This document shows positions 26,301-35,060 of a stretch of 64,000 bases of DNA, piece after piece. The notes under the pieces were generated by a model that was not told the origin of the DNA, ran no database searches, and saw only the letters and a list, made by a program, of their open reading frames with translations. The translations under genes were made by a program, and so were the position numbers. Positions within the stretch are counted from its first letter, which is position 1. Each line of letters starts with the position of its first letter. The stretch is from Arthrobacter ramosus (lineage in GTDB: Bacteria > Actinomycetota > Actinomycetes > Actinomycetales > Micrococcaceae), in contig NZ_BAAAWN010000001.1 of the NCBI RefSeq assembly GCF_039535095.1, forward strand, positions 4,092,001-4,156,000. Direction: 5' to 3'.

Positions 26301-26932
26301 CGCGCGCTCCGGAGATTGATGAGTTGTTGCGACAATCCCCCTCGTGGGGCGCGGCCGTCGCATCCTGGCGCCGAGCGACCGCGGCCAGCCGGCCCGGGGC
26401 TCAGCGGATTGTCACGGCCGCTTTGGAAACAAGCGGCGGTGCAAAGGACGTCGCAGCGGTTCTGCACGCCCGGCTCGTCGACTTCTCATCCCGCATACCG
26501 GCCGGCGACCGTGCCGTCATCCCCGAACCACTTCATACCAACCGGCCCGACCTCGCTGACATGGTCAACCAAGTAACCCATAAGATCAGGCAGCGGGCCA
26601 AGCAAGTCGCGTCGGCCGCTTTGACGCAGGACACTGAATGGAAACGAAAACTCCTCCAAACGCTCCCGCCGAACGTGACGGCGACAGACACCGCCCGCCT
26701 GGTCGCCAGGGTTGCCATCTATAGGGACCGCTGGGGTATCGACGACTCACCCCTCCCTCTGGGACCTGCACCGGCAGACCACGATTGGGAACAGTCATCG
26801 CAGTACGAACACCTCAAGCGCGTTGCCGACCGGGCTTCGTCCCAAGCCAACCGGCAACAACAACCCGGTCCATGGCTGGAAGATTCGATCTCCCCACAGA
26901 TCAGCCCCATTACTGTCGGTTGGCAGCTCTGA
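23360..26932 (+). CDS. MobF-family conjugative relaxase-helicase (TrwC/TraI type)
   Basis: A 1190-residue relaxase that nicks oriT, attaches to the 5' end through a tyrosine and unwinds the strand for transfer. The N-terminal relaxase domain has the tyrosine pair in DATTYYMKAG (residues 36-37), the FDLTFSVPKSVSVLWAL motif and the metal-binding histidine region DHWESRSGDPQLHTHLVIAN. The C-terminal half is a RecD-like superfamily 1 helicase: Walker A VGPAGTGKTT near residue 525, Walker B VVDEASMV near 635, and the late motif TAHRSQGITVDTGH. The frame is open from 23258, but ATG 23360 has a GGAG site and gives the conserved start. It is complete, with no frameshift. No coupling ATPase or type IV secretion gene is present in the island, so transfer must use helper functions. 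Confidence 0.93.
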   Translation: MTMSIARLSAQAGLRYLFKTTMMDDVSPTPRDATTYYMKAGAPPGRWLGSGLGGITRARGDPVTETDAKAIFDETVHPDTGAPLGRPHGQPTIAQNTQGQTSTRRPVAGFDLTFSVPKSVSVLWALSPRALQDQILQTHHDAVTATLEWLEESVIHTRSGRNGVARIGTTGAIAAAFDHWESRSGDPQLHTHLVIANRVQRITDGAWVTLDSRTLYKAAVAASEHYNGLLFDSLHRHLGTDISIREPEASTHNPSPQLTGVHDTLIREFSHRSRLIDRETDRLVAAWTEAHDTPPTATTTIKLRQQATLSTRTPKAETIAPLHQLSAQWRARAEATGFDPRLILANTVRRSRTAPYRSSDFTAEWVDAVASLTRERVATKRATWNRWNLLAEAERVCVAIRCHTPADRNSLIDAVATAAETQSVPLNDYRYSVPADAQPDLRLGRRSVFDFHGSRLYTDATTLACEETVMEARNDDGGPAVRPMVAMDELAGYQHHGKFGLHDDQRAAAAQILLSGNRLDAVVGPAGTGKTTALGAVKAAWEAEFGPGSVVGLAPAAASAEVLGRELSMVAENVAKWLYESAGEGASRRAERFFDAERRLTNPVAKSSPQTALLAQKAARLSADQDRWRFHSNQLVVVDEASMVSTLQLAALVEQARDAGAKVLLVGDPGQLDAIDAGGVLGWLDRQGKTARLSTIWRFENAWERDASLKLRAGDVAAISDYAQHQRIRHGTYLDMVGQAYLHWQSDIRAGRSSILIAADNDTVSMLNERAQADRVIQGLVDAEQTALLADALWAGRGDTVIARRNDRTVADSNGDFIRNGTLLDVVRVGRRDGSLVAVRRDTGAIVTLHREYVESALELGYATTAHRSQGITVDTGHTVVTQGRLTRELLYVSMTRGRGGNYAYVGENDPTDHEPLDPSLQPQWQEILAEVLAAEGAERTAHEVRDAEPSSADSLERLSAEYDYLAQIAAAEDLTRFIKARAPEIDELLRQSPSWGAAVASWRRATAASRPGAQRIVTAALETSGGAKDVAAVLHARLVDFSSRIPAGDRAVIPEPLHTNRPDLADMVNQVTHKIRQRAKQVASAALTQDTEWKRKLLQTLPPNVTATDTARLVARVAIYRDRWGIDDSPLPLGPAPADHDWEQSSQYEHLKRVADRASSQANRQQQPGPWLEDSISPQISPITVGWQL

Positions 26933-27044
26933 CATCAAGATCACTCTGCTCCTCCGCACGGTCATGCCGTCTGCACCTTTGTCCCCCATGAAGTGGGAAC
27001 AGAGCCTGACCGTATGTCAGGTGACCAAGACCACGGAGACTCCA

Positions 27045-27257
27045 ATGACGACGACGCCAAATCGCAACCAGCCCGTCGAGGTTGACCAACAGTGGCTAAC
27101 CCCGAAGGAGATCTGCGCACAGCTACAGATCCCCGAACAGACCTTCTACCAGTGGCGGGCCAAGCACATCGGGCCACACGCATACCGCATCGGCAGGCAC
27201 CTGCGAATCAGGCAAAGCGACTTCGTTGCCTGGCTGTCGCTGCACGCAGAGCCGTAA
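27045..27257 (+). CDS. Excisionase-like small HTH protein
   Basis: A 70-residue protein with a MerR/excisionase-type winged helix: QQWLTPKEICAQLQIPEQTF followed by YQWRAKHIGPHAYRIGRHLR and IRQSDFVAWL. This is the usual directionality factor placed directly before the integrase in actinobacterial integrative elements. ATG 27045 has a GGAGA site 5-9 bases upstream. Only 25 bases separate it from the integrase, so the two are an operon. It probably binds near the att sites to favour excision; this is inferred from family and position. Confidence 0.82.
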   Translation: MTTTPNRNQPVEVDQQWLTPKEICAQLQIPEQTFYQWRAKHIGPHAYRIGRHLRIRQSDFVAWLSLHAEP

Positions 27258-27282
27258 CCGGCCCAAAACCTGCACGCGATAA

Positions 27283-28497
27283 ATGAGCAGATACCCACTG
27301 CCCCTGGGAACATGGGGTCTCATCCGCACTGACCGGGCAACAGCAAGAAGCTGGCGTGCACGGGCCAGATACCGGGACCTCGACGGGCAAACGCGAAAAA
27401 TCGAAGCCCGCGGACCATCCGCCGCAGCGGCACGGCGAAATCTCCAAATCAAACTGCAAAAAAGGCAGACCCAAGGCAACGCCCTCATCAGCGCAACAGA
27501 CCAGATCCGCGACCTCTCAGAGGTCTACCTGGCAGAGCTGCAACGCTCGGACAAGGCATCGCGGACCAAAGACAAGTACGCATTCAGCGTCAAGAAGTAC
27601 ATCCTGCCTGGAATCGGCTCTGTCCGCATTGGAGAGACCACGCCAGGCGTCGTGGATCACTTCATTCGAAATGTTGTCGACGCGGCCGGGCCGGCTACGG
27701 CCCGCACTTGCGGGGCCGTGTTGTCGTCGATGTTCAAAATTGCGCTGCGCCACGACGCTGTGAGCATCAATCCGGTCCTAGGAATCTCTATCCCGAGAAG
27801 TCGGGCGGCAAAGCCTCAGGCCCTGGATCCGGAACAGTTTCTGGATCTGAGGACCAAGCTCATTGCTTGGGAACAGGGATCGGTGCTTGGCCGCACGAGG
27901 TCCCAGGAACTCCACCAAATCGCCGACGTCCTCATCACCACAGGCTTACGCCCAGGCGAACTGTTCGCACTGTCCTGGGCTGATGTCGACCTCCACGCAG
28001 ACCCGCCGACCGTCCATGTCCACGCCACAGTCATCCGTACTTCCACCGGGGGTGTCACCATTCAAGACCACCCAAAATCCGAGCATGGATTCCGCTACGT
28101 GACCATACCGCCAAATCTCGCCGAGTCGCTTCGAAGGCGACAGCTCAGGCAACGCAGCAACGCCACTGGGAATCCCTTGGACTTGGTCTTTCCCTCATCC
28201 ACAGGAACGGTGTGCGATCCGAACAATGTCGGCAAGACCTGGCGCAAAGCGGCAGACGAAATCGGATACTCGTGGGTGACGTTCAAAACGTTCCGCAAGG
28301 CCAACGCGACTCTCATCGCACGGACGATGGGCGCCGAAACGGCCGCCTACCAGGCAGGGCACTCCAAGGTGTCAATGACCCGAAAGCACTACGTCGAGGA
28401 ATACAAAGAAGCGATCGACACACGGGCCGTGCTCGGCGCCTTCGACGCAGCCAACGGGGGACCAGGAGCGCCTGGCAAGACCGGCCTCCAAATCTGA
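27283..28497 (+). CDS. Tyrosine recombinase integrase of the island
   Basis: A 404-residue site-specific integrase, full length. An N-terminal arm-binding region is followed by a SAM-like core-binding domain (from about residue 75, RDLSEVYLAELQRS). The catalytic domain has the first Arg in TTGLRPGELFAL (about residue 225), the second Arg in TFKTFRKANATLI (about 335), and the His and nucleophile Tyr in AGHSKVSMTRKHYVEEY (about 358-373). The HxxR box reads KTFR, with Lys in place of His, a known but less common variant. It lies 89 bases from the att repeat in the tRNA-Thr 3' end, so tRNA-Thr is its target. Confidence 0.95.
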   Translation: MSRYPLPLGTWGLIRTDRATARSWRARARYRDLDGQTRKIEARGPSAAAARRNLQIKLQKRQTQGNALISATDQIRDLSEVYLAELQRSDKASRTKDKYAFSVKKYILPGIGSVRIGETTPGVVDHFIRNVVDAAGPATARTCGAVLSSMFKIALRHDAVSINPVLGISIPRSRAAKPQALDPEQFLDLRTKLIAWEQGSVLGRTRSQELHQIADVLITTGLRPGELFALSWADVDLHADPPTVHVHATVIRTSTGGVTIQDHPKSEHGFRYVTIPPNLAESLRRRQLRQRSNATGNPLDLVFPSSTGTVCDPNNVGKTWRKAADEIGYSWVTFKTFRKANATLIARTMGAETAAYQAGHSKVSMTRKHYVEEYKEAIDTRAVLGAFDAANGGPGAPGKTGLQI

Positions 28498-28500
28498 TTT

Positions 28501-28520
28501 AGGTGAGTTAAAGGTGAGTC
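28501..28520. repeat. Right copy of 20-bp double repeat (probable arm site)
   Basis: Identical to 8278-8297 and in the same orientation. It starts 3 bases after the integrase stop codon and lies 66 bp inside the right att repeat. Confidence 0.75.
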
Positions 28521-28585
28521 CGGCGTCAAAAAGTTCAAATGGCTCTGACCAGAATCAACATACCCGCAGGTCAGAGCCAAACTAA

Positions 28586-28624
28586 GAGCCCCCTGTCGGA
28601 TTCGAACCGACGACCCCCGCTTTA
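28586..28624. repeat. att site, right end of the island, inside tRNA-Thr
   Basis: Thirty-nine bases shared with 8133-8171. This copy completes the functional tRNA-Thr gene: it supplies the 3' end, T-arm and 3' anticodon arm up to the anticodon itself. Confidence 0.9.
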
Positions 28625-28660
28625 CAAGAGCGGTGCTCTGGCCAACTGAGCTAAGGAGGC
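28587..28660 (-). tRNA. tRNA-Thr(UGU)
   Basis: A complete 74-base tRNA gene. The acceptor GCCTCCT pairs with AGGGGGC, the D-arm contains AGCTCAGTTGG, the anticodon loop CTTGTAAAG gives UGU (plus-strand positions 28624-28626), and the T-arm is GTCGG-TTCGAAT-CCGAC. The CCA is not encoded. It is the integration target of the island: its 3' 38 bases are part of the att repeat, and the base that differs in the left copy sits in the T-stem, where this copy has the better A-U pair. Confidence 0.95.
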
Positions 28661-28662
28661 GC

Positions 28663-28726
28663 GCCCCGGTAAACCGGGACTAATGCCCCGGACTAGCCGG
28701 AGCTAAATGCCCCGGCGGACCGGGGC
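28663..28726. repeat. Three consecutive GCCCCGG hairpins beside tRNA-Thr
   Basis: Three short palindromes follow one another, each of the form CCCCGG-NNNN-CCGG: 28664-28678, 28685-28701 and 28709-28726. The third is perfect (GCCCCGG/CCGGGGC). They lie just upstream of the tRNA start and downstream of the dsbA-like gene, so they may terminate that gene or be a small extragenic repeat. The remainder up to 28902 shows no gene. Confidence 0.55.
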
Positions 28727-28902
28727 TTGTGCGCGCGAGCGCTAGATAAGGGTAGCCCAAGACCTCCCGCCCACGGAAATTCCGCGAGGGCCAACGCCGT
28801 CGCCAGCACCGGTAACCAGCGCCGGCACCGCCGTCGCTGGCCCTCACGCCCGTCCCACGACAGCAGCCGCGCCCAGCGGAGGGGAGGCCTAGGCCGGGAG
28901 AA

Positions 28903-29781
28903 CTATTTCTTCGCCGCGATAGCCGCATTCAGGACGGTCATGAAGTCCGTCTTGTTATCCCACTGCTGGCCGTCGACGAAGACCGTGGGCGTGCCGGAGA
29001 TCCCGATATTCTTGGCCTCCTGCGTGACCACCTTGATGAACGGTCGGTAAGTCTTGTTGTCGATGCAGGAGTCAATGTTGGCCGATCCCGCTTGCGTGGC
29101 CAACTTCTTGAGGTCGTTGTCCGAAATGCCCGGGCTGCCCTCGGCGGGCTGCTGTGCGTACAGCAGGTCCACGAGCGCCGAGTACTTGTCCGGTGACGTG
29201 TTCGCCACGCACGCTGCGGCGTTGGCGGCGCGGGAGGAGTAGTTGGTGCTGGAGCTGGCGTCCAGGAAGCCGAACGGACGGTACTCCAGGGTGATCTTGC
29301 CGTCGTTGCGCAACTGGGTCAGCTGCTGGCTGTACGTGGTCTCGAAGTTCTTGCAGATAGGGCAGATGAAGTCGATGTAGGCCACGACCTTGACCGGCTT
29401 GCCGGCTTCAGCCTCGGCGCCTGGAGCGGTCACGGTGGCGGGCGCGGTGGCCGGGGCTGACGGCAGGGACGCGAGGCTAACGGTGCCGGCGGCCACCTTC
29501 GTCACATCGGTGCCCTTCAGCAGCGTCACGCCGCCGTGCACGTTGGCGTTCGCCGGCGTCGGGCCCTGATCGGCAATCGGGGCGTTGTTCACAATGTTCT
29601 GGGTGAACACGAGGGCAATGACCGCGAGGATCGCCACGACGGCAACCACAATGCCCCATCCGATGAGCAACTTGTTGCGCTTGTCTTTCTTCAGCTGAGC
29701 TTCGCGGATCTCGCGGGCCTTTTCGCGGGCCTGGGCGGTGCGCTCTGCCTTGGACAGGCGTGGTTCGTTTGCGGGGCTCAT
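28903..29781 (-). CDS. Membrane-anchored DsbA-like thiol-disulfide oxidoreductase
   Basis: A 292-residue extracytoplasmic thioredoxin-fold protein of the DsbA/Thioredoxin_4 group. A charged cytoplasmic N-terminus (AKERTAQAREKAREIR-like) is followed by one membrane anchor LLIGWGIVVAVVAILAVIAL. After a linker rich in Ala/Pro comes the thioredoxin domain, with the active-site CPIC in DFICPICKNFETTY (about residues 140-143) and the cis-proline region GISGTPTVFVDGQ near the end. The start ATG 29781 has a GAGGAA site; the longer open frame upstream is not needed. It probably forms or exchanges disulfides in secreted proteins. It is divergent from otsA. Confidence 0.92.
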   Translation of the reverse strand: MSPANEPRLSKAERTAQAREKAREIREAQLKKDKRNKLLIGWGIVVAVVAILAVIALVFTQNIVNNAPIADQGPTPANANVHGGVTLLKGTDVTKVAAGTVSLASLPSAPATAPATVTAPGAEAEAGKPVKVVAYIDFICPICKNFETTYSQQLTQLRNDGKITLEYRPFGFLDASSSTNYSSRAANAAACVANTSPDKYSALVDLLYAQQPAEGSPGISDNDLKKLATQAGSANIDSCIDNKTYRPFIKVVTQEAKNIGISGTPTVFVDGQQWDNKTDFMTVLNAAIAAKK

Positions 29782-29960
29782 CAGTTCCTCGTGATTGATC
29801 GACGGCGTTGGTTGTAGCAATGGCAACGGGGCCAGTTTACGGGAGAAGACTGGCAGCTTTGCTGGGGTCTTCGGCTCCAGTCTGAGGAACGAGCAAGTGT
29901 CCTTGATGATTCCCGCCGGTAGGGTGGGAGGTGAGTCACAAGCAACCCCAGGGGGCAGCA

Positions 29961-31451
29961 ATGCAAGAAACGGCAAGCGAAAAAATCGACAGCGAGCCCG
30001 AAGGCAATCAGGCTCCAAAGGCCCGGAAACACGATTTCATGGTGGTCTCCAACCGCCTTCCGGTGGACCGTTACCCCAGCGATGACGGGGAAAACGGCGA
30101 GGAAGGCTGGCGCCGCTCCCCTGGCGGCCTGGTGACTGCCCTCGCGCCGATGATGACCAAGACCGACGGCGCGTGGGTGGGCTGGCACGGCGCCCCGGAC
30201 GAAGCGTTGGAGCCCTTCAGCCACGGTGGCATGGACCTGATTCCCGTGGACCTCAGCACGGACGATGTCGAGCTCTATTACGAAGGCTTCTCCAACGCCA
30301 CCCTCTGGCCGCTTTACCACGACGTCATTGCCCCGCCGGAGTTCCACCGAACTTGGTGGGACAGCTACCGCCGGGTCAACCGGCGGTTCGCCGACGCCGT
30401 GATCCAATACGCGGACCACGGAGCCACTGTGTGGGTTCAGGACTACCAGCTCCAGCTCGTGCCGAGCATGCTCCGCCAGGCACGCCCGGACCTGCGCATC
30501 GGTTTCTTCAACCACATCCCGTTCCCGCCGCCGGAGATCTTCGCCCAATTGCCGTGGCGCCAGGCCATCATCGAAGGCCTGCTCGGCGCTGACCTGGTGG
30601 GTTTCCAACGCCCCAGTGACGCGGCAAACTTCATGCGCTCGGCACGCCGCTTCATTGGCGCAAGCGTCAAACAGCAACAGATCCACGTCAAAGGACCGGA
30701 TGGCCGGATCACCCATATTGCCCGCGCACAGGCGTTCCCGATCTCCATCGCCGTGGATCAGATCAGCGAACTCGCGGAGCGCCCGGACATCATCGAACGT
30801 GCCCGGCAGATCCGCCAGGACCTCGGCAACCCCAAAACCATCCTCCTGGGCGTGGACCGCCTTGACTACACCAAGGGCATCCCCCACCGCTTGAAGGCCT
30901 TTGAGGAACTCCTTAAGGAAGGACGGCTCACCGTGGAGGACGCCACACTGATCCAGGTGGCGAGCCCCAGCCGCGAGCGCGTGCGGCAGTACAGGCTCCT
31001 GCGCGAGGAAATTGAAGGCACCGTGGGCCACATCAACGGCAGCTACGACACGATGCAGAACACCGCCGTTCGCTACCTCCACCACAGCTACCCGATCGAG
31101 GAGATGGTGGCCCTGTACCTTGCCGCCGACGTCATGCTGGTGACGGCATTGCGCGACGGCATGAACCTCGTGGCCAAGGAATATGTCACTGCCCGGACCA
31201 ACAACACGGGCGCCTTGGTCCTCAGTGAGTTCACTGGCGCGGCCGATCAACTCAAGCAAGCGCTCCTCATGAATCCGCACGACATCGACGGGCTCAAGAA
31301 CACGATCATGAGGGCCGTGCACCTGCCCCCGAACGAATCCCGCCGCCGGATGAAGTCCATGCGCAAGCAAATCCTCGACCACGACGTCGATCATTGGTCC
31401 GCCGAATTCCTCTCGGCCCTGGCAGAGATCGTGGTGCGCGATGACTCCTGA
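29961..31451 (+). CDS. otsA: Trehalose-6-phosphate synthase OtsA
   Basis: A GT20 glycosyltransferase of 496 residues that makes trehalose 6-phosphate from a nucleotide-glucose and glucose 6-phosphate. Family blocks are [11 protein letters not shown] (start of the fold), [47 protein letters not shown] and the nucleotide-sugar end [19 protein letters not shown] 29961 follows an AGGGGGC site; an in-frame GTG at 29931 would add ten residues. The last 11 bases overlap otsB, so the two are translationally coupled. With treS and the GlgE cluster downstream, this gives trehalose for osmotic protection and as a precursor for alpha-glucan. Confidence 0.96.
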   Translation: MQETASEKIDSEPEGNQAPKARKHDFMVVSNRLPVDRYPSDDGENGEEGWRRSPGGLVTALAPMMTKTDGAWVGWHGAPDEALEPFSHGGMDLIPVDLSTDDVELYYEGFSNATLWPLYHDVIAPPEFHRTWWDSYRRVNRRFADAVIQYADHGATVWVQDYQLQLVPSMLRQARPDLRIGFFNHIPFPPPEIFAQLPWRQAIIEGLLGADLVGFQRPSDAANFMRSARRFIGASVKQQQIHVKGPDGRITHIARAQAFPISIAVDQISELAERPDIIERARQIRQDLGNPKTILLGVDRLDYTKGIPHRLKAFEELLKEGRLTVEDATLIQVASPSRERVRQYRLLREEIEGTVGHINGSYDTMQNTAVRYLHHSYPIEEMVALYLAADVMLVTALRDGMNLVAKEYVTARTNNTGALVLSEFTGAADQLKQALLMNPHDIDGLKNTIMRAVHLPPNESRRRMKSMRKQILDHDVDHWSAEFLSALAEIVVRDDS

Positions 31452-32265
31452 GACAGCAGCCACTCCCCCTCTGAGCCTGCCGCCCGAGCTGCTGGACGCC
31501 GTCCGCAGGATCGCGGGTACCGAGCACCTTTTGGTGGCCATGGACTTTGACGGCACCATCTCCCCGATCGTGGACCACGCCGACGCCGCGCGCCCGCTCC
31601 AGCGCTCAGCCGCCGCTTTCGCTGAACTCGCCAAACTTCCGAGGACGACGACGGCGCTCATCTCCGGGCGGGCACTGGCCAGCCTGCGGGCGGTCGCCTC
31701 GCCTCCCGAGGCGACGCTGCTGATAGGCAGCCATGGCGCGGAGGCCTGGATGGGCCCCGGCTCGGCGGAGCTTCGGCTCGACGACGCCCAAAGGGAGCTC
31801 CTCGCCGAAGTCCGCGAGGTCCTGGCCGGAATCTCGCAGGAAGCTCCGGGGACCGTCCTCGAGGACAAGCCCGCCGGCGTCGTGCTCCACACCCGGCGTG
31901 CCGCCGATGACGTGGCGGAGGACGCTGTCGCGGCCGCGCGGGCGGTGCTTGAAGGCCGGCCAGGGGTCTTCCTCAAGAACGGCAAGCGGGTCCTTGAGAC
32001 CTCCGTGGTGCATTCCTCCAAAGGCGAGGCTGTCGAGTTCCTGCGCCAAGCCACCTCCGCCAGCGGGATCCTCTTTGCCGGCGACGACGTGACGGACGAA
32101 GACGCGTTTGCCAGGCTTGGCACGGGCGATGTCGGCGTCAAAGTCGGGCTGGATTTCACGCAGGCCGAGTTCCGCGTCGAGGCCCCTGTGCACGTCGCCG
32201 AACTCCTGGAGGCGGTCCTTCGCGAACGTCGCCGCGAAGTCTCCGGAGACTCATCTCACATGTGA
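31441..32265 (+). CDS. otsB: Trehalose-6-phosphate phosphatase OtsB
   Basis: A 274-residue HAD-type phosphatase that releases trehalose from trehalose 6-phosphate. Motif I is VAMDFDGTISPIV, motif II is in TALISGR, and the later motif FAGDDVTDEDAF holds the magnesium-binding aspartates. The GSHGAEAW block is typical of OtsB. It starts inside the last codons of otsA. A low-GC, promoter-like stretch of about 190 bases follows before the ATPase gene. Confidence 0.95.
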   Translation: MTPETAATPPLSLPPELLDAVRRIAGTEHLLVAMDFDGTISPIVDHADAARPLQRSAAAFAELAKLPRTTTALISGRALASLRAVASPPEATLLIGSHGAEAWMGPGSAELRLDDAQRELLAEVREVLAGISQEAPGTVLEDKPAGVVLHTRRAADDVAEDAVAAARAVLEGRPGVFLKNGKRVLETSVVHSSKGEAVEFLRQATSASGILFAGDDVTDEDAFARLGTGDVGVKVGLDFTQAEFRVEAPVHVAELLEAVLRERRREVSGDSSHM

Positions 32266-32459
32266 CATTCGTAACATTTGGGCGAATGCCGGAAGTTACT
32301 GCCATACTCTTGGTTGTGATGTGACGCACAACTTCCGTGCGGCGTCACTCAGTCTCCCTTGCCCGGGCCTAGCCCAGGGCGGGGAGTCCAACTGAATAAA
32401 CATGAACCATTCACAACGGATCGTCCGGCACGTACCTGCCGGTGAAGGGATTGATAACT

Positions 32460-33542
<1,083 letters not shown>

Positions 33543-33569
33543 TCCCCGCCGGCACCCTAATATCGAACC

Positions 33570-33603
33570 GACGGCGGCCCTTCCGAGTGGACGGGCCGCC
33601 GTC
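33570..33603 (+). terminator. Rho-independent terminator after the ATPase gene
   Basis: A perfect 10-bp stem, ACGGCGGCCC (33571-33580) with GGGCCGCCGT (33593-33602), 12-base loop, then CGTCGTT. It separates the ATPase from the DUF4032 gene. Confidence 0.75.
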
Positions 33604-33641
33604 GTCGTTAACAGCAGCCTCCATACGGAAGAATTGACCTC

Positions 33642-35051
33642 ATGACCGAGCAAAGCGGTGCCAAGTGGCATGACGAACCCACCGACTACGCGCAGATCGG
33701 CAAACTCCCGCGCACCGAGGCTGCCAGTGCCAATGACATCGCGCCACCGGCGAGTGTGATCGGGTCCCTCAACATCACCGCAGCCGCAGCGGATCCCGAA
33801 CTCCTGGACTTGCCCTGGCACATCGCCCTCGAGGACTGGCCTGCCGCGAACCTGGCCGCCCTACCCCGCGGCATTTCCCGGCACATCGTGCGTTTCGCGC
33901 ACCTGGCCGGTTCCGTCATCGCCATCAAGGAAACGTCCGAACACGTTGCCCGGCACGAGTACCACATGCTCCGCAAGCTGGCACGGATGGATGTGCCTTG
34001 CGTCGCGCCGGTTGCGGTCATCACCGGCCGCACCACCATTGACGGCAAGCCGCTGAACCCCGTGTTGGTCACCCGGCACCTCAAGTTCTCCATGCCGTAC
34101 CGGGCGCTCTTCTCCCAGATGCTGCGCCGGGACACCCTGACAAGGCTTATCGACGCCCAAGCGCTGCTGCTGGTGCGCCTGCACCTGATCGGTTTCTATT
34201 GGGGCGACGTTTCCTTGTCCAACACCTTGTTCCGCCGCGACGCCGGCGCGTTCGCCGCGTACCTGGTGGACGCCGAGACCGGCGAGCTGTACCCCGATCT
34301 ATCGGTGGGCCAGCGCGAGTACGATCTGGAGATTGCCCGCGTCAACATCGCCGGGGAGCTCATGGACCTGCTCGAAGGCGGCCTGATCGAAGAGAAGGTG
34401 GACCCCGTAGCGACGTCGGAACTCATCATGGACTCGTACCGCCGGCTATGGGCCGAACTTACCGAAAAGGAATCGTTCGAGCTCGGCGAACGCTGGCGCG
34501 TGGGCGCACGCATCCGCCGCCTCAACGAACTCGGCTTCGACGTCGAGGAATACGCGATCAAGACCACCGCGGACGGCTCCACCATCCAGCTCCAGCCCAA
34601 GGTCGTCGACGCCGGCCATCACCAGCGGCGCCTGCTCCGCCTCACTGGCCTGGATGCCCAGGAGAACCAGGCCCGCCGGCTGCTCAATGACATGGATTCA
34701 TTCCGGGCGGACAACAACCCGGACATGGACGAAGAAATCAGCGCCCACACCTGGGTCAGCCAGATCTTCGAGCCTATCGTCCGCTCCATCCCGCGCGACC
34801 TCGCGGGCAAGCTCGAGCCGGCGGAGGTGGTCCACGAAGTCCTCGAACACCGCTGGTACATGAGCCAGAAGCAGGACAGCTACATCCCCTTGGCGGAAGC
34901 GGTGCAATCCTACTTGGACACCGTGCTGCGCCACCGGCGTGACGAAGCCGCCATCATGCTCAATCCGGATACGGCGCTGCTCAAGATCCTCGAAGCTGAA
35001 ACCGAGGAATCCCGTTACGACGAGGACGAATACCCGGATTCGGACGACTAA
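33642..35051 (+). CDS. DUF4032 protein, kinase-like
   Basis: A 469-residue cytoplasmic protein with a DUF4032 C-terminal domain and an N-terminal lipopolysaccharide-kinase-like fold. The N-part has IAIKETSEHVARHEYHMLRK (an ATP-lysine strand and helix C equivalent), then LLLVRLHLIGFYWGDVSLSNTLF, resembling the catalytic H-x-D/GD-x-S-x-x-N loop, and AYLVDAETGEL, resembling the DFG aspartate position. The C-terminal DUF4032 follows (HHQRRLLRLTGLDAQENQAR), and the tail is very acidic. Members are widespread in actinobacteria; the substrate is unknown. It is convergent with the GntR gene, with only 9 bases between the stops. Confidence 0.85.
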   Translation: MTEQSGAKWHDEPTDYAQIGKLPRTEAASANDIAPPASVIGSLNITAAAADPELLDLPWHIALEDWPAANLAALPRGISRHIVRFAHLAGSVIAIKETSEHVARHEYHMLRKLARMDVPCVAPVAVITGRTTIDGKPLNPVLVTRHLKFSMPYRALFSQMLRRDTLTRLIDAQALLLVRLHLIGFYWGDVSLSNTLFRRDAGAFAAYLVDAETGELYPDLSVGQREYDLEIARVNIAGELMDLLEGGLIEEKVDPVATSELIMDSYRRLWAELTEKESFELGERWRVGARIRRLNELGFDVEEYAIKTTADGSTIQLQPKVVDAGHHQRRLLRLTGLDAQENQARRLLNDMDSFRADNNPDMDEEISAHTWVSQIFEPIVRSIPRDLAGKLEPAEVVHEVLEHRWYMSQKQDSYIPLAEAVQSYLDTVLRHRRDEAAIMLNPDTALLKILEAETEESRYDEDEYPDSDD

Positions 35052-35060
35052 CGCGGGGGT

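Noticed and set aside
25178..26467. 429-codon minus-strand frame inside the relaxase gene
   Set aside because: The plus-strand frame carries the helicase motifs; this one has none and is a codon shadow.
29781..32159. 792-codon minus-strand frame opposite otsA and otsB
   Set aside because: Shadow of otsAB; no domain or motif, and low-complexity Arg/Ser/Ala composition.
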